A stretch of 64,000 nucleotides of DNA from Saccopteryx bilineata. Its lineage: Eukaryota; Chordata; Mammalia; Chiroptera; Emballonuridae. Made by a program: the position numbers and the translations under genes. Shown piece after piece: positions 33,977 to 45,742 of this stretch; the stretch's first letter is position 1; the number at the start of each line of letters is the position of its first letter. The notes beneath the pieces are model-generated. The model had not been told where the DNA came from and made no database searches. It saw only the letters and a list, made by a program, of their open reading frames with translations. The stretch covers positions 56,285,795 through 56,349,794 of the forward strand of contig NC_089498.1 of assembly GCF_036850765.1 (NCBI RefSeq), given 5' to 3'.

Positions 33977-34896
33977 GGGGGAGAGAAGATGGCAGCGGAG
34001 TAGGCGGATGCACAGACGCCCAGCTCTCAACACCAAACTGGAATACAAATCAATTTAGAAAAAATCAGCATGAAAAACCAACACTGAACTGCAAGAACAG
34101 CTCTCAAAAACCAAGGAGCAAAGAGGAAGCCACAATAATCCTGGTAAGGAGTGCCTGAATCTCCTCTGCTTACAGGAAGGGAAGGAGGGGGTGAGGCTAA
34201 GAGCCCAGAGAGGATTTCACAGAGGAAAAAGAGCAGAAACTACTGCTCACAGCCACTTACCTGGCAACCAGGGAGCAAGGTGGGTTGAAAAGACCAGCTT
34301 ATCTCCCAAGTGGAAAAGACAGGGAGAGGGACAGACTGTGAGGGGCTAAGGTATGCAAGAAACAAAATAAAAAAGCTGACTCATTCGTGCTGGAGGCGGC
34401 CATAGCTGGGGGAGGGACTGAACCTTTCACAAAACAGAGCTGAAGTGCTTCCGGATCAGAGATCTCCGGACATCTATCCAGCTCCAATCAGCACAACAAG
34501 ACACAGCTGAAAACAAGAAGTGGGGAGGAGGGGCAGTAACTCAGGTCTCCATGGAGATCTGAGATACACCTCCCCCTACTGAAGCTGAGAGAAAAAACCC
34601 TGCCCCCAGTGAGATTACTTGGAGGAAGAGACCTTCAGCATCTCAGGTTACACCCACAGCATTCCTGGATACAGTTTCAAGGAAGCCCCCTGCTGAGATC
34701 AGTTAACAAGACTATCACCTGTTAAGAAAACAAACAAATCAAGACTTCAAAGCTACCCAAATCCGAAAGTGGATTACAAATAATAGCTGATACCAACCCA
34801 CGAAGACCTAAAAATAACACAACTGAAAACTGGAGGCAGACAACACCAAGCCTAGACTCAATCAACTCTACAAATAAAAAAAAAAAAAAGAAGAAG
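33977..34896 (+). promoter_or_regulatory. L1 5' untranslated region and internal promoter
   Basis: The element opens with a G-run followed by AAGATGGC at 33986-33993, the core of a YY1 site, placed near the start as in human L1 where it fixes the transcription start. The rest, about 900 bp, is non-coding with GAGG/CAGG-rich text. Promoter activity is inferred from family knowledge. Confidence 0.6.
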
Positions 34897-35790
34897 ATGA
34901 GAAAACAAAGGAGTGCAATCCAAATGAAACCACAAGAGACACTTTCGAGAGATGAACTGAGTGATATGGAAATAATCAAACTTCCAGATGCGGAGTTCAA
35001 AATAATGATTGTAGGGATGCTTAGGGATCTTAGAACAACAATGGAGGGGGAGTTTGAAAACCTAAATAAAGAAATAGCAAGTATAAAAAAGAATCAGTTG
35101 GAGACGACAAAAACAATATCAGAAATAAAGACCACAATGGAAGGAATTAAAAACAGGATAGATAGAGCAGAGGATCGAATCAGCGAGTTAGAAGACAACT
35201 GGAATGAAGGCATGAAAGCAGAGAAGAAAAGAGAAAAAAGACTCAAAAAGACAGAGGAAACTCTTAGAGAGCTCTGTGACAACATGAAGAGAAATAACAT
35301 CCGCATCATAGGGGTTCCTGAAGAAGAAGAAAAAGAACAAGGGATAGAGACTTTGTTCAATCATATCATAGCTGAAAACTTCCCTAAATTAATGCAAGAG
35401 AAACTCTCACAAATCCAAGAAGCACAGAGGACTCCATTAAAGAGAAACCCAAAGAAACCTACACCAAGACACATCATAATTAAAATACCAAAGCTAAGCG
35501 ATAAAGAGAAAATATTAAAAGCTGCAAGAGAAAAAAAAGTTATCACCTACAAAGGAGCCACCATAAGGATGACATCTGACTTCTCAACAGAAACACTTGA
35601 GGCCAGAAGGGAATGGCAAGAAATATTCAAAGTAATGCAGAACAAGAACCTACAACCAAGACTACTTTATCCAGCAAGGCTATCATTTAAAATTGAAGGA
35701 GAAATAAAAAGCTTCCCAGACAAAAAACAACTCAAGGAATTCATTACAACCAAACCAATGCTGCAGGAAATATTAAGGGGCCTGGTGTAA
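34897..35790 (+). CDS. L1 ORF1 protein, intact (297 aa)
   Basis: The product is the L1 RNA-binding chaperone that coats L1 RNA as trimers in the cytoplasm and helps reverse transcription. The frame is open for 297 codons, near the usual length (about 300-340). Residues about 45-130 form a Glu/Lys-rich coiled coil. The RNA-recognition domain starts near residue 133 with NNIRIIGVPEEE; the C-terminal domain (about 220-290) has the conserved HIIIKIPK, ILKAAREKK and RPL/PARLSFKIEGE-type motifs (LLYPARLSFKIEG near the end). Start chosen as the first ATG of the frame, 1 bp after a poly-A rich stretch. ORF2 follows after 66 bp, as normal in L1. Strong family match; it is unknown whether it is expressed. 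Confidence 0.93.
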   Translation: MRKQRSAIQMKPQETLSRDELSDMEIIKLPDAEFKIMIVGMLRDLRTTMEGEFENLNKEIASIKKNQLETTKTISEIKTTMEGIKNRIDRAEDRISELEDNWNEGMKAEKKREKRLKKTEETLRELCDNMKRNNIRIIGVPEEEEKEQGIETLFNHIIAENFPKLMQEKLSQIQEAQRTPLKRNPKKPTPRHIIIKIPKLSDKEKILKAAREKKVITYKGATIRMTSDFSTETLEARREWQEIFKVMQNKNLQPRLLYPARLSFKIEGEIKSFPDKKQLKEFITTKPMLQEILRGLV

Positions 35791-35856
35791 ACAGATAAAG
35801 TGGGAAAAGAATACAGAAAAAAAAAATGAAAAAGGAATACACCTTTAAAGAAGAAA

Positions 35857-38800
35857 ATGGCAATAAACAACTACATATCAATAATAACCTTAAATGTAAA
35901 TGGATTAAATGATCCAATCAAAAGACATAGGGTAGCTGCATGGATAAGAAAACAGGACCCATACATATGTTGTCTACAAGAGACACACCTTAGAACAAAA
36001 GACACACACAGATTGAAGGTAAAAGGATGGAAAAAAATATTTCATGCAAACGGAAATGAAAAAAAAGCTGGGGTAGCAATACTTATATCAGACAAATTGG
36101 ACTTTAAAACAAAGGATATAGTAAGAGATAAAGAAGGCCATTACATAATGATAAAGGGAGTAATCCAATAGGAAGATATAACTATTATAAATATCTATGC
36201 ACCTAATATAGGAGCACCCAAATATATAAAACAGACTTTGATGGATTTAAAGGGCGAGATCAACAGCAATACTATAATAGTAGGGGATTTCAATACCCCA
36301 CTAACATCACTAGATAGATCCTCAAGAAAGAAAATTAACAAAGAAACAGCAGACTTATTGGAAACACTAGATCAACTCGATTTAATAGATATCTTCAGAA
36401 CCTTTCACCCTAAAGCAGCAGAATATACATTCTTTTCAAGTGCTCATGGTACATTCTCTAGGATAGACCACATGTTAGGGCACGAAAGTGCTCTCAACAA
36501 ATTTAAGAAGACTGAAATCATATCAGGCACTTTCTCCGATCACAACGGCATGAAACTAGAAATGAATCACAGCAGAAAAGCTCAAAAATTCTCAAACACA
36601 TGGAAACTAAATAGCAGGGTGTTAAATAATGAATGGATTAAGAATGAGATCAAAGAAGAAATAAAGAAATTCCTAGAAACGAATGACAATGAGCATACAA
36701 CAACTCAAAATTTATGGGACACAGCGAAAGCAGTGCTGAGAGGGAAGTTCATAGCACTACAGGCACACTTTCAGAAGCTAGAAAAAGCTCAAATAAACAA
36801 CTTAACCCTGCATCTAAAAGAATTAGAAAAAGAACAGCAAGTAAAGCCCAAATGTAGTAGAAGGAAGGAAATAATAAAGATCAGAGCAGAAATAAATGAC
36901 ATAGAGGCTAAAGAAACAATACAGAGGATCAATGAAACTAGGAGCTGGTTCTTCGAAAAGGTAAACAAGATTGATGAACCTTTAAGTAGACTCCCCAAGA
37001 AAAAGAGAGAGAGGACTCAAATAAATAAAATTAGAAATGAGAGAGGAGAAATAACAACTGACACAACAGAAATACAAAATATTGTAAGAAAATACTATGA
37101 AGAACTGTATGCCAAAAAACTAGACAACCTAGATGAAATGGAAAAAATTCCTTGAAACGTACAATCTTCCAAAAATCAATCTGGAAGAATCAGAAAACTT
37201 AAACAGACCAATTACACCAAAGGAGATCGAAACAGTTATCAAAAAACTCCCAACAAAGAAAAGTCCGGGGCCCGATGGCTTCACAACGGAATTCTACCAA
37301 ATATTCAAAGAAGAACTAACTCCTATCCTTCTCAAACTATTTCAAAAAATTCAAGAGGAAGGAAGACTTCCAAACTCCTTTTATGAGGCGAGCATAATTC
37401 TGATTCCAAAACCAGGCAAAGACCACACAAAGAAAGAAAATTATAGGCCAATATCTCTGATGAATATAGATGCTAAAATCCTCAACAAAATATTAGCAAA
37501 CCGGATCCAACAATATATGGAAAAAATCATACACCATGATCAAGTGGGATTTATTCTGGGGAGGCAAGGCTGGTACAATATTCGTAAATCAATCAATGTG
37601 ATTCATCACATAAACAAAAGGAGGAGAAAAACCACATGATAATTTCAATAGATGCAGAAAAAGCATTTGATAAAATCCAGCACCCATTCATGATCAAAAC
37701 TCTCAGCAAAGTGGGAATACAGGGAACATACCTCAACATGATAAAAGCCATCTATGAGAAACCCACAGCCAACATCATACTCAATGGGCAAAAATTAAAA
37801 GCAATACCCTTAAGATCAGGAACAAGGCAGGGGTGCCCCCTTTCACCACTCTTATTTAACATAGTCCTGGAAGTCCTAGCCACAGCAATCAGACAAGAAG
37901 AAGAAATAAAAGGCATTCAAGTTGGAAAAGAAGAAGTAAAACTATCATTATTTGCAGATGATATGATATTGTATATAGAAAACCCTAAAGTCTCAGTAAA
38001 AAAACTACTGGACCTGATAAATAAATTCAGCAAAGTGGCAGGATATAAAATCAATACTCAGAAATCAGAAGCATTTTTATACACCAACAATGAACAGTCA
38101 GAAAGAGAAATTAAGGAAACAATCCCCTTCACAATTACAACCAAAAAAATAAAGTACCTAGGAGTAAACTTAACCAAGGAGACTAAAGACTTGTACTCGG
38201 AAAATTACAAAACATTGATAAAAGAAATCAAGGAAGATACTAACAAGTGGAAGCATATACCGTGCTCATGGTTAGGAAGAATAAACATCATTAAAATGTC
38301 TATATTACCCAAAGCAATTTATAAATTCAATGCAATACCAATTAAAATACCAATGACATACTTCAAAGATATAGAACACATATTCCAAAAATTTATATGG
38401 AACCAAAAAAGGACACGAATAGCCTCAGCAATCTTAAAAAAGAAGAATAGAGTGGGAGGTTTCACACTTCCTGATATCAAGTTATACTACAAGGCCATTG
38501 TACTCAAAACAGCCTGGTACTGGCATAAGAACAGGCATATAGATCAATGGAATAGAACAGAGAACCCAGAAATAAACCCACAGTTCTATGGACAACTGAT
38601 ATTTGACAAAGGAGGTAAGGAAATACAATGGAGTAAAGACAGCCTCTTTAACAAATGGTGTTGGGAAAATTGGACAGCTACCTGCAAAAAAATGAAACTA
38701 GATCACCAGCTTACACCACTCACAAAAATAAACTCAAAATGGATAAAAGACTTGAATGTAGGCCGTGAAACCATAAGCATCTTAGAAGAAAACATAGGCA

Positions 38801-39647
38801 GTAAGCTCTCCGACATCTCTCGGAGCAATATATTTGCTGATTTATCTCCACGGGGAAGTGAAATAAAAGGATAAACAAATGGGACTATATCAAACTAAAA
38901 AGCTTTTGCACAGCTAAAGACAACAAGAACAGAATAAAAAGAGAAACTACACAATGGGAGAACATATTTGACAATACGTCTGATAAGGGGTTAATAACCA
39001 AAATTTATAAAGAACTTGTAAAACTCAACACCAGGAAGACAAACAACCCAATCCAAAAATGGGCAAAAGAGATGAATAGACACTTCTCCAAAGAGGACAT
39101 ACAGATGGCCAATAGGCATATGAAAAAATGCTCAACATCACTAATCATTAGAGAAATGCAAATTAAAACCACAATGAGATATCACCTCACACCAGTCAGA
39201 ATGGCGCTTATCAACAAAACAACACAGAATAAGTGCTGGCGAGGATGTGGAGAAAAGGGGACCCTCCTGCACTGCTGGTGGGAATGCAGACTGCTGCAGC
39301 CACTGTGGAAAACAGTATGGAGATTCCTCAAAAAACTGAAAATCGAACCGCCTTTTGACCCAGCTATCCCACTTTTAGGAATATACCCCAAGGACACCAT
39401 AGAACAGCTCGAAAAGGAGAAATGCACCCGCATGTTTGTGACAGCATTGTTCACAATAGCGAAGATCTGGAAACAGCCCAAGTGTCCGTCAGAGGACGAG
39501 TGGATTAAAAAACTTTGGTACATATATACTATGGAATACTACTCAGCCATAAGAAATGATGACATCGGATCAATTACAATAGCATGGATGGACCTTGATA
39601 ACATTATACGGAGTGAAATAAGTAAATCAGAAAAAAAACTGAGATGA
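35857..39647 (+). pseudogene. L1 ORF2 (endonuclease and reverse transcriptase), broken
   Basis: ORF2 normally nicks target DNA and copies L1 RNA there. The endonuclease domain spans about 35857-36570 (LNVNGLNDP near the start, QETHL, GDFNTP, SDH near the end). A TAG at 36169-36171 stops the frame at codon 105. A one-base gain in the A-run at 37142-37147 shifts the frame; a compensating shift near 37600-37630 restores it. The reverse transcriptase follows, with the FADD catalytic motif at 37951-37962. A 4-base loss at about 38868 relative to the sister copy at 52321-52335 shifts the frame again; the Cys-rich C-terminus ([18 protein letters not shown]) lies at about 39233-39290. All main domains are present but the product could not be made. 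Confidence 0.95.
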
Positions 39648-39950
39648 ATCCATACATAGAAGGGACATAAAAATGAGACTCAGAGACTTGAACAAGAATG
39701 TGATGGCAACAGGGGCGGGGGGGTTGGGGGAGGGGGGAGGGGGTGAAGAAGGAGAGAGGGGTTAGGGGAGGGGAGGGGCACAAAGAAAACCAGATAGAAG
39801 GTGACAGAAGACAATTTAACTTTGCGGGAGGGGTATACAGCACAATCAAATGTCAAAATAATCTAGAGATATTTTCTCTCAACATATGTACCCTGATTTA
39901 TCAATGTCACTGCATTAAATTTAATAAAAAATATTAATATTAAAAAAAAG
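39648..39950 (+). other. L1 3' untranslated region with G-rich tract
   Basis: Contains runs of 4-7 G at 39711-39779, able in principle to form a G-quadruplex, as is typical of mammalian L1 3' regions. The sequence from about 39780 to 39940 is the same as the short L1 at 30671-30901 (reverse strand). Confidence 0.85.
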
Positions 39951-40247
39951 AAGTTCAAATTACCAATAAACATATCCCCAGACTAAAAAATTATATATGG
40001 CTGAATGGTGAGGCAGAGTCATCAAGAAGCTTTAACTTCAGACTAATATAAATTTGAATGAAGCAGGGTCATATTTCTATCCAAATCAATTTCAAGTTTT
40101 ATTTTTTTTTATTAATTTCAAGTTTTAAAGCTCTCACCACATATGGAAAGATCACTATTCATAATATCAGTGACCAGTGATGTTCCCTCCAAAAGAGTCA
40201 TTTTATTATTTCAATCACAAAATAATTCTTTAAAAATTTAAATTTTT
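39951..40247. other. Nothing recognised
   Basis: Unique-looking sequence. A short direct repeat of AATTTCAAGTTTTA occurs at about 40088 and 40116 around a T-run. Confidence 0.5.
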
Positions 40248-40631
40248 GCCCTGGCCGGCTGGCTCAGCGGTAGAGCGTCGGCCTGGCGTGCGGGGGACCC
40301 GGGTTCGATTCCCAGCCAGGGCACATAGATGAAGCGCTCATTTGCTTCTCCACCCCTCCCCTCCTTCCTTTCTGTCTCTCTCTTCCCCTCCCGCAGCCAG
40401 GGCTCCATTGGAGCAAAGATGGCCCGGGCGCTGGGGATGGCTCCTTGGCCTCTGCCCCAGGCTTTGGTCAAGGCAGAGCGACCCCCCGGAGGGGCAGAGC
40501 ATCGCCCCCTGGTGGGCAGAGCCTCGCCCCTGTTGGTCATGCCGGGTGGATCCCGGTTGGGCGCATGCGGGAGTCTGTCTGACTGTCTCTCCCCGTTTCC
40601 AGCTTCAGAAAAAAAATAAATAAATAAATAA
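40248..40631 (+). mobile_element. Family A SINE, young copy
   Basis: Plus-strand copy with a very well-kept tRNA-like head (CCCTGGCCGGCTGGCTCAGC, A-box region; B box GGGTTCGATTC) and body, a deletion in the middle of the body (around 40460-40470) compared with other copies, and an (AAAT)n tail. It directly abuts an L1 tail of opposite orientation; target duplication unclear. Confidence 0.93.
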
Positions 40632-42840
40632 TTTTTTTTTTATTTTGAAATTTGATTTAATGAGATGACATTGATCACCAAGAGAGCATAGGTGAACATC
40701 TCTATAGCCTTTAAGTTGCTGACTGTGCTGTGTGCACACCACCCAAAGTCAAATCATTTTTTGTCACCGTATATTGATCCCTCTGTTCTCCCCAAGGTAA
40801 CGATTTCACTTTTATATTCGTGAGTCTCGGTTTTATATTCCACCGATGTGGGATATATATTTGTCTCTCTTATTCCTCTATGCCTGACCTCTGTCCCCTG
40901 GTACCACTTCACTTTTATCTATGTTCATGAGTCTCAATTTTATACCGTATGATTCTTAGCTTTATCTGATCTATGTATTTCACTTACTATAAATATAATG
41001 TTCTCAAGGTCCATCAATGTTGTCATAAACAGCAATATATCATCATTTCTTATGGCTGAGGAGTATTTCATTTTGTACATGGACAACATCTTCCTTATCC
41101 AACCCTCTATTGAAGAACATTTTTGTAGTTTCCATGTCTTGGCCACCGTAAATAATGCCGTGATGAACATGGGGGGTACATGTGACTTTGCTTACCAATG
41201 TTTTTGAGATTTAGGGTGGATACTCAGTAGAGGAATTGATGGGTAATATGGTAATTCTATTCTTAAGTTTTTGAGGAACCACCATACTTTCTTCCATAAT
41301 GGCTGTACTAGTTTACATTCCCACCAGCAATGAATGAGGGTTCCTTTTTCTCCACAGCCTCTCCAACATTTATTACCTCTCTTGTTGATAAAAGCCAATC
41401 TAATAGGTCTGAGGTGGTATGTCATTGTAGTTTTGATTTGCATTTCTCTAATAGCTAGTGATAATGAGCATCTTTTTATATATTTGTTAGCCATTTATAT
41501 GTTTTCTTGGGAAAAGTGTTTGCTTAAGACCTCTCCCGATTCTTTAATATGATTGTCCGCTTATTTGTTATTAAGTTTGTGAGTTTTTCATACATTTTGG
41601 ATATTAGTCCTTTATCAGTGCTGTTGTTTGTGAATATCAGCTCCCATTTGGTTGTCTGTGTGCTAGTTTGTCAGTTTCTTTTGCTGTGCAGAAGCTTTTC
41701 AGTTTGATATAGTGCCATTATTTTATTGTGCCTTTACTTCCTTAGCCTTTGTGGTCAGATTCATAAAATGTTCTGTGTGGCCAAGGTCCAAGATTTTAGT
41801 ACTTATGTGATTTATTGTTTTAGATCAAATATTTAAGTTTTTGATCCATTTTGAATTAATTTTTGTGCATGGGGACAAACATTAGTCATGTTTTATTCTT
41901 TTGCATTTGGCATTTCAGTTTTCCCAGAACCATTTATTGAAGAGGCATTCTTTTTTCTACCATATGTTTTTGACTCCTTTGTCAAAGATTATTTGTCCAT
42001 ACATATGTGGTTTTATTTCTGGGTTCCCAATTCTGTTCCATTGATCTGCATGTTTGTTTTTCTGCCAATACCATGCTGTTTTATCATAGCTCTATAGTAT
42101 AATTTGAAGTCAGGTAAATACCTCTGGCTCTACTTTTCTTCCCCTGGTATTGCTTTGGCTATTTGGGTTCTTTTATAGTTCCATGCAAACCTGGCGATTT
42201 TTTGTTCTTTTTCTTTAAATAATGACATTGGGATTTTAATAATAATGTGTTAAATTTGTATATTGGTTTGGGTGATATGGCCATTTATTACTATGTTGAT
42301 TCTTTCAATCAATAAACATGGAATAAGCCCTGGCCGGTTGGCTCAGCGGTAGAGCGTCGGCCTGGCGTGTTGGGGACCCGGGTTCGATTCCCGACCAGGG
42401 CACATAGGAGAAGCGCCCATTTGCTTCTCCACCCCCACCCCCTCCTTCTTCTCTGTCTCTATCTTCCCCTCCTGCAGCCAAGGCTCCATTGGAGCAAAGA
42501 TAGCCCAGGCGCTGGGGATGGCTCCTTGGCCTCTGCCCCAGGTGCTAGAGTGGCTCTGGTTGCGGCAGAGCCACGCCCCGGATGGGCAGAGCATCACTCC
42601 CTGGTGGGCAGAGCGTCGCCCCCTGGTGGGCATGCCGGGTGGATCCCAGTCGGGCGCATGCGGGAGTCTGTCTGACTGTTTCTCCCCGTTTCCAGCTTCA
42701 GAAAAATACAAAAAAAAAATTAAAATAAAAATAAATAAATAAACAAATAAACATGGAATATTTTACTATTTTATTGTGTTCTTTTCAGTTCTTTTATGGT
42801 TTTTTTTTTTAATTTTTTTATCTGGGGAATTTTGGGTTAT
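40632..42840 (-). mobile_element. 5'-truncated L1 with SINE insertion
   Basis: Minus-strand L1: T-run near 40632, 3' untranslated region to about 40940, then ORF2 C-terminal half up to about 42325 and, beyond a SINE, to about 42795. ORF2 shows the Cys-rich region near 41330-41390 and many stops. The 3' region differs from both full-length lineages and looks older. Confidence 0.8.
42326..42745 (+). mobile_element. Family A SINE inside an L1
   Basis: Complete plus-strand copy starting GCCCTGGCCGGTTGGCTCAG and ending in an (AAAT)n-rich tail. A perfect 15-bp direct repeat AATAAACATGGAATA lies at 42311-42325 and 42746-42760, within L1 ORF2. Confidence 0.96.
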
Positions 42841-43373
42841 TTTTTTCTTATCTTTTTCTATTTTTGTCCTTCACTTTCTAATTGCATAATTTTTTTTGTT
42901 TTCTATTTTTTTTATTTCATTTAGTAAATTAAATTTAACAAGGTGACATTTATCAACAAGAGTACATAGGTTTCAAGTAAACATTTCTATAGCATTTGAA
43001 CTGTTGATTATGTTGTATATACATCACCCAAAGTCAAATTATTTTCTGTCTTCTTATATTTGTCCTTCTTTACACCCTTATTCCCACTGCCCAAACCCCT
43101 CCCCTTGAAAACAACCTTACTTTTATCTATGTCTGTGAGTCTCAGTTTTATATTTCAACTATGTGTGAAATCATATAATCTTAGCTTTTTATGATTTACT
43201 TATTTCACTCAGTATAATGTTCTTAAGGTCCATTTATGTTGTTATAAATTTCACTATGTCATTGTTTCTAATGGCTGAGTAGTATCCACATCTTCTTTCT
43301 ATCCATGAACATGAAATGTTTTTCCATTACATTGTGTCATTTTAAATTTCTTTTAATAATGGATTGTAGTTTT

Positions 43374-43815
43374 TTTTTTTAAATAAATAAATTTTTATTT
43401 TAATGGGGTGACATCAATAAATCAGGGTACATACATTCAAAGAAAACATTTCCAGGTTATCTTGTCATTTAGTTATGTTGCATACCCATCACCCTAAGAG
43501 AGATCGTCCTCCGCCACCCTCCTTCCAGTTCTCTCTGTACCCCTCCCCCTCCCCCTCTCCCTCCTTCCCTCCCCCCACCCCCCATAGCCACCACACTCCT
43601 GTTCATGCCTCTTAGTCTCGCCTTTATGTCCCACCAATGTATGGAATCCTGCAGTTCCTGTTTTTTTCTGATTCGCTTATTTCACCCCGCACAATGCTAC
43701 CAAGACTCCACCATTCTGCTATAAGTGATCCAATGTCACCATTTCTCCTAGCTGAATAATATACCATGGTGTATATGTGCCTCATCTTCTTCATCTAGTC
43801 CTCTATTTTTTTTTA
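43374..43815 (-). mobile_element. L1 3' end within the complex insertion
   Basis: Minus-strand L1 tail: T-run at 43371-43382, 3' untranslated region with polypyrimidine block (43540-43585), and the ORF2 end to about 43815, where it joins retroviral sequence. Wording fits the lineage of the L1 at 58-64 kb. Confidence 0.85.
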
Positions 43816-45104
43816 CAGTGATTAAGAGCCTTTAAGCAAACTCTTGGCGAATACAGCAAGAATCCATAAATGAGTAGTGTCCTTAACATGTTCCCCAAGT
43901 CCAAGTTGACCACATCACCATGCCAAATCCCTGAAAAATGCAACCCAACCACAGTTCAGTCTGTTAGGAGCTGTCACAGGGAGCAGGAGTCCAGGAAAGT
44001 TCTCCACAGGAAAAGTCCGCATGGCACTGGAATTGTTGTCACCATTCTATACTTTGCAGCTCATGTCCAAGTCCCAATGACTGCTGCTTCTAGCTGGTAA
44101 TGATTCAGGTAGACTGGAAAAAGTCATTTGCAGCATGCGTGAATATGGAGCTCCTGTTCTCCTCTGCCTGGAGAGTTGAGACCAGGTTGCTTTTCCCTGG
44201 AGCTCTGTGACTGTGGCCTGGTAAAGAGAACCTTGGGATACACTAAGCTGGGTGGCAAAGGTAAATTCATAATACAAATTGGCAAAAGGAGGAAAGAGAG
44301 CTCTAAATTAAGAGTAGGTCCCAGCCTGAAATGTGAGTGGGGCATTGAGGTAGGAGGGATAAAGAAACACTATATATTAAGCAAAGCAGCAGAAAATAGG
44401 ACTATCAACACCCACAACAGAGATCTTTGAGGGAAGAATAAAAAACCTGACTATTCAGGCAAGACATAGTTAAGTGGCCCTTGTGCGAATGAGATCAGTT
44501 TACCTGCTTCTTGGAAGAAATACCCTAGGCTCGTCCACAGTGTCGTAGATGGGGTCGACGGCCCTGGGCACATTCAGCCTTCAGTGGCAAACCCCAGCTT
44601 TCTGGGCAAGATTAGGTCATAGGTGGCTGGAGCAGGGCTGGAAGAGACTGAACCCTCCCTTAGAGGAGCGAGGGGGAAGCCCACCTTCCAGTGTCTCTGT
44701 TTCCTCACAGCAGAGGCGTGTAAGCCTGGCAGGCTTTAGCTCAATGACCTTCCTTTCCACTATTGAAGCAGGACCCAGATGGCATCCTATGAGACCCCTT
44801 TGGGGTGTTGGAGCCTTTAAGGGTGTATCCTAAAAGCTGGTAGTTCCCCCTGATCTCTATTGGGCTTTTTCTGCCTCTAGGTATCTTAAGAGCCATTCTC
44901 AGAAGATCTCGCTGAGGGGTTTGAGGATCCCCATCCGCCTATATAAATCTTTTCCATATATCTGGAGCTATTTGGAAAAAAGACAGAACAGTGTTATTAG
45001 CTAGATCTAATAAAGAAGGTAGTAGTTTGCAGGCGAAAAAGATTTGGTGTCTCCTGTTCATCAGCATTCAAAAGAAATGTAAATTTTTTTTTTTTAATTA
45101 AAAA
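43816..45104 (-). pseudogene. Endogenous retrovirus fragment, gag nucleocapsid/protease-like
   Basis: On the minus strand, about 45070-44730 translates to a decayed gag-like segment ending in a zinc-knuckle-like pattern (Cys, then Gly-Lys-Glu-Gly-His, then Cys) at about 44728-44771, with the second Cys replaced by Ser. The following part (about 44700-44100) shows broken protease-like wording. Stops and shifts are frequent and there is no intact frame. No LTR is seen at either edge. The class is uncertain. This is an old, non-functional relic. Confidence 0.45.
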
Positions 45105-45113
45105 GCATGATAT

Positions 45114-45500
45114 GGTAGACCCCTCGGAGTCATTGGCCTGGTGTGCAGGATTCCTGGGTTCGATTCCCGGCCAGAGCACACAAGAGAAGCGCCCATCTAC
45201 CTCTCCACTCCCTCCCCTCTCCTTCCTCCCGGCCCCCCTCCTCCCGCCCGCAGCCAAGGCTCCATCGGAGCAAATCCACCCTGGGCACTAAGGATGGCCC
45301 CATGGCCCCCACCCCAGTCGCTAGAATGGCTCCGGTTGTAACAGAGCAACATCCCAGATGGGCAGAGCATTCCTCCTGGTAGGCATGCCAGGTGGATTCC
45401 AGTCAGGCGCATGCAGGAGTCTGTCTGACTGCCTCCCCATCCCTATCCTCAGAAATATACAAAAAATAAATAAATAAAAGAAAAAATACTAAAAAAAAAA
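45114..45500 (+). mobile_element. Family A SINE within retroviral sequence
   Basis: Plus-strand copy with a degenerate head and a clear B box (GGGTTCGATTCCCGGCC), body with an extra GC-rich CT block (45205-45250), and a tail of A-rich repeats to about 45500 followed by a G-run. Confidence 0.88.
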
Positions 45501-45510
45501 CACAAAAAAG

Positions 45511-45742
45511 GGGGGGGGGCATTCCCTTGTGCTAAAGCTCCAGGGAGCATAGAGTGAGCTTGAGTATGTCCTATGAAACATAGAGCTCTATGTTTACTTA
45601 TAAGTCTTTGAAGAAGGAGGAACTGCTGAAATAGTTTATTAGCATTTGTCCCTAAGACAGCAGTCTTTATAGTGGAAACACCATACGTAAATATTTGCTG
45701 TCTGTAGATTAAGGGGGGAATATGGCAAATGCTGAAAAGCCA
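45511..45742 (-). pseudogene. Endogenous retrovirus fragment, pol RNase H-like
   Basis: The minus strand translates, from about 45740 to 45520, to a segment that ends with the GHTQAHSMLPGALAQGN wording, close to the RNase H C-terminus before integrase in beta-type retroviruses. Only about 75 residues remain and they are joined on one side to an L1. In the same strand order this pol piece lies upstream of the gag-like piece at 43816-45104, the reverse of a normal retrovirus, so the locus is rearranged or holds two elements. Confidence 0.5.

Larger units (their letters stand above)
33977..39950 (+). mobile_element. Full-length L1 (lineage 1), ORF2 dead
   Basis: All L1 parts are in order: 5' untranslated region 33977-34896, ORF1 34897-35790, spacer of 66 bp, ORF2 35857-39647 (broken), 3' untranslated region with a G-rich tract (39711-39779), AATAAA at 39923 and an A-rich tail. 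The length, about 6.0 kb, is full size. A clear target duplication is not seen; short AAG/CAAA-like matches at both ends are not convincing. Three frameshifts and one stop in ORF2 against an intact ORF1 suggest a fairly young, recently dead copy. Confidence 0.95.

Noticed and set aside
38880..39647. A 191-codon frame at 39072-39647 as a separate gene
   Set aside because: It is the C-terminal part of L1 ORF2 after a frameshift, with the family's Cys-rich motif and its usual ending.
40248..40320. tRNA-like sequence with A and B boxes
   Set aside because: It is the head of a SINE with the full SINE body and A-rich tail behind it; the cloverleaf is not kept. The same holds for all the other SINE heads.
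43870..44430. Frames on both strands as a processed host gene
   Set aside because: The minus strand shows retroviral gag and protease-like traces just upstream; no host protein was recognised and frames are short.
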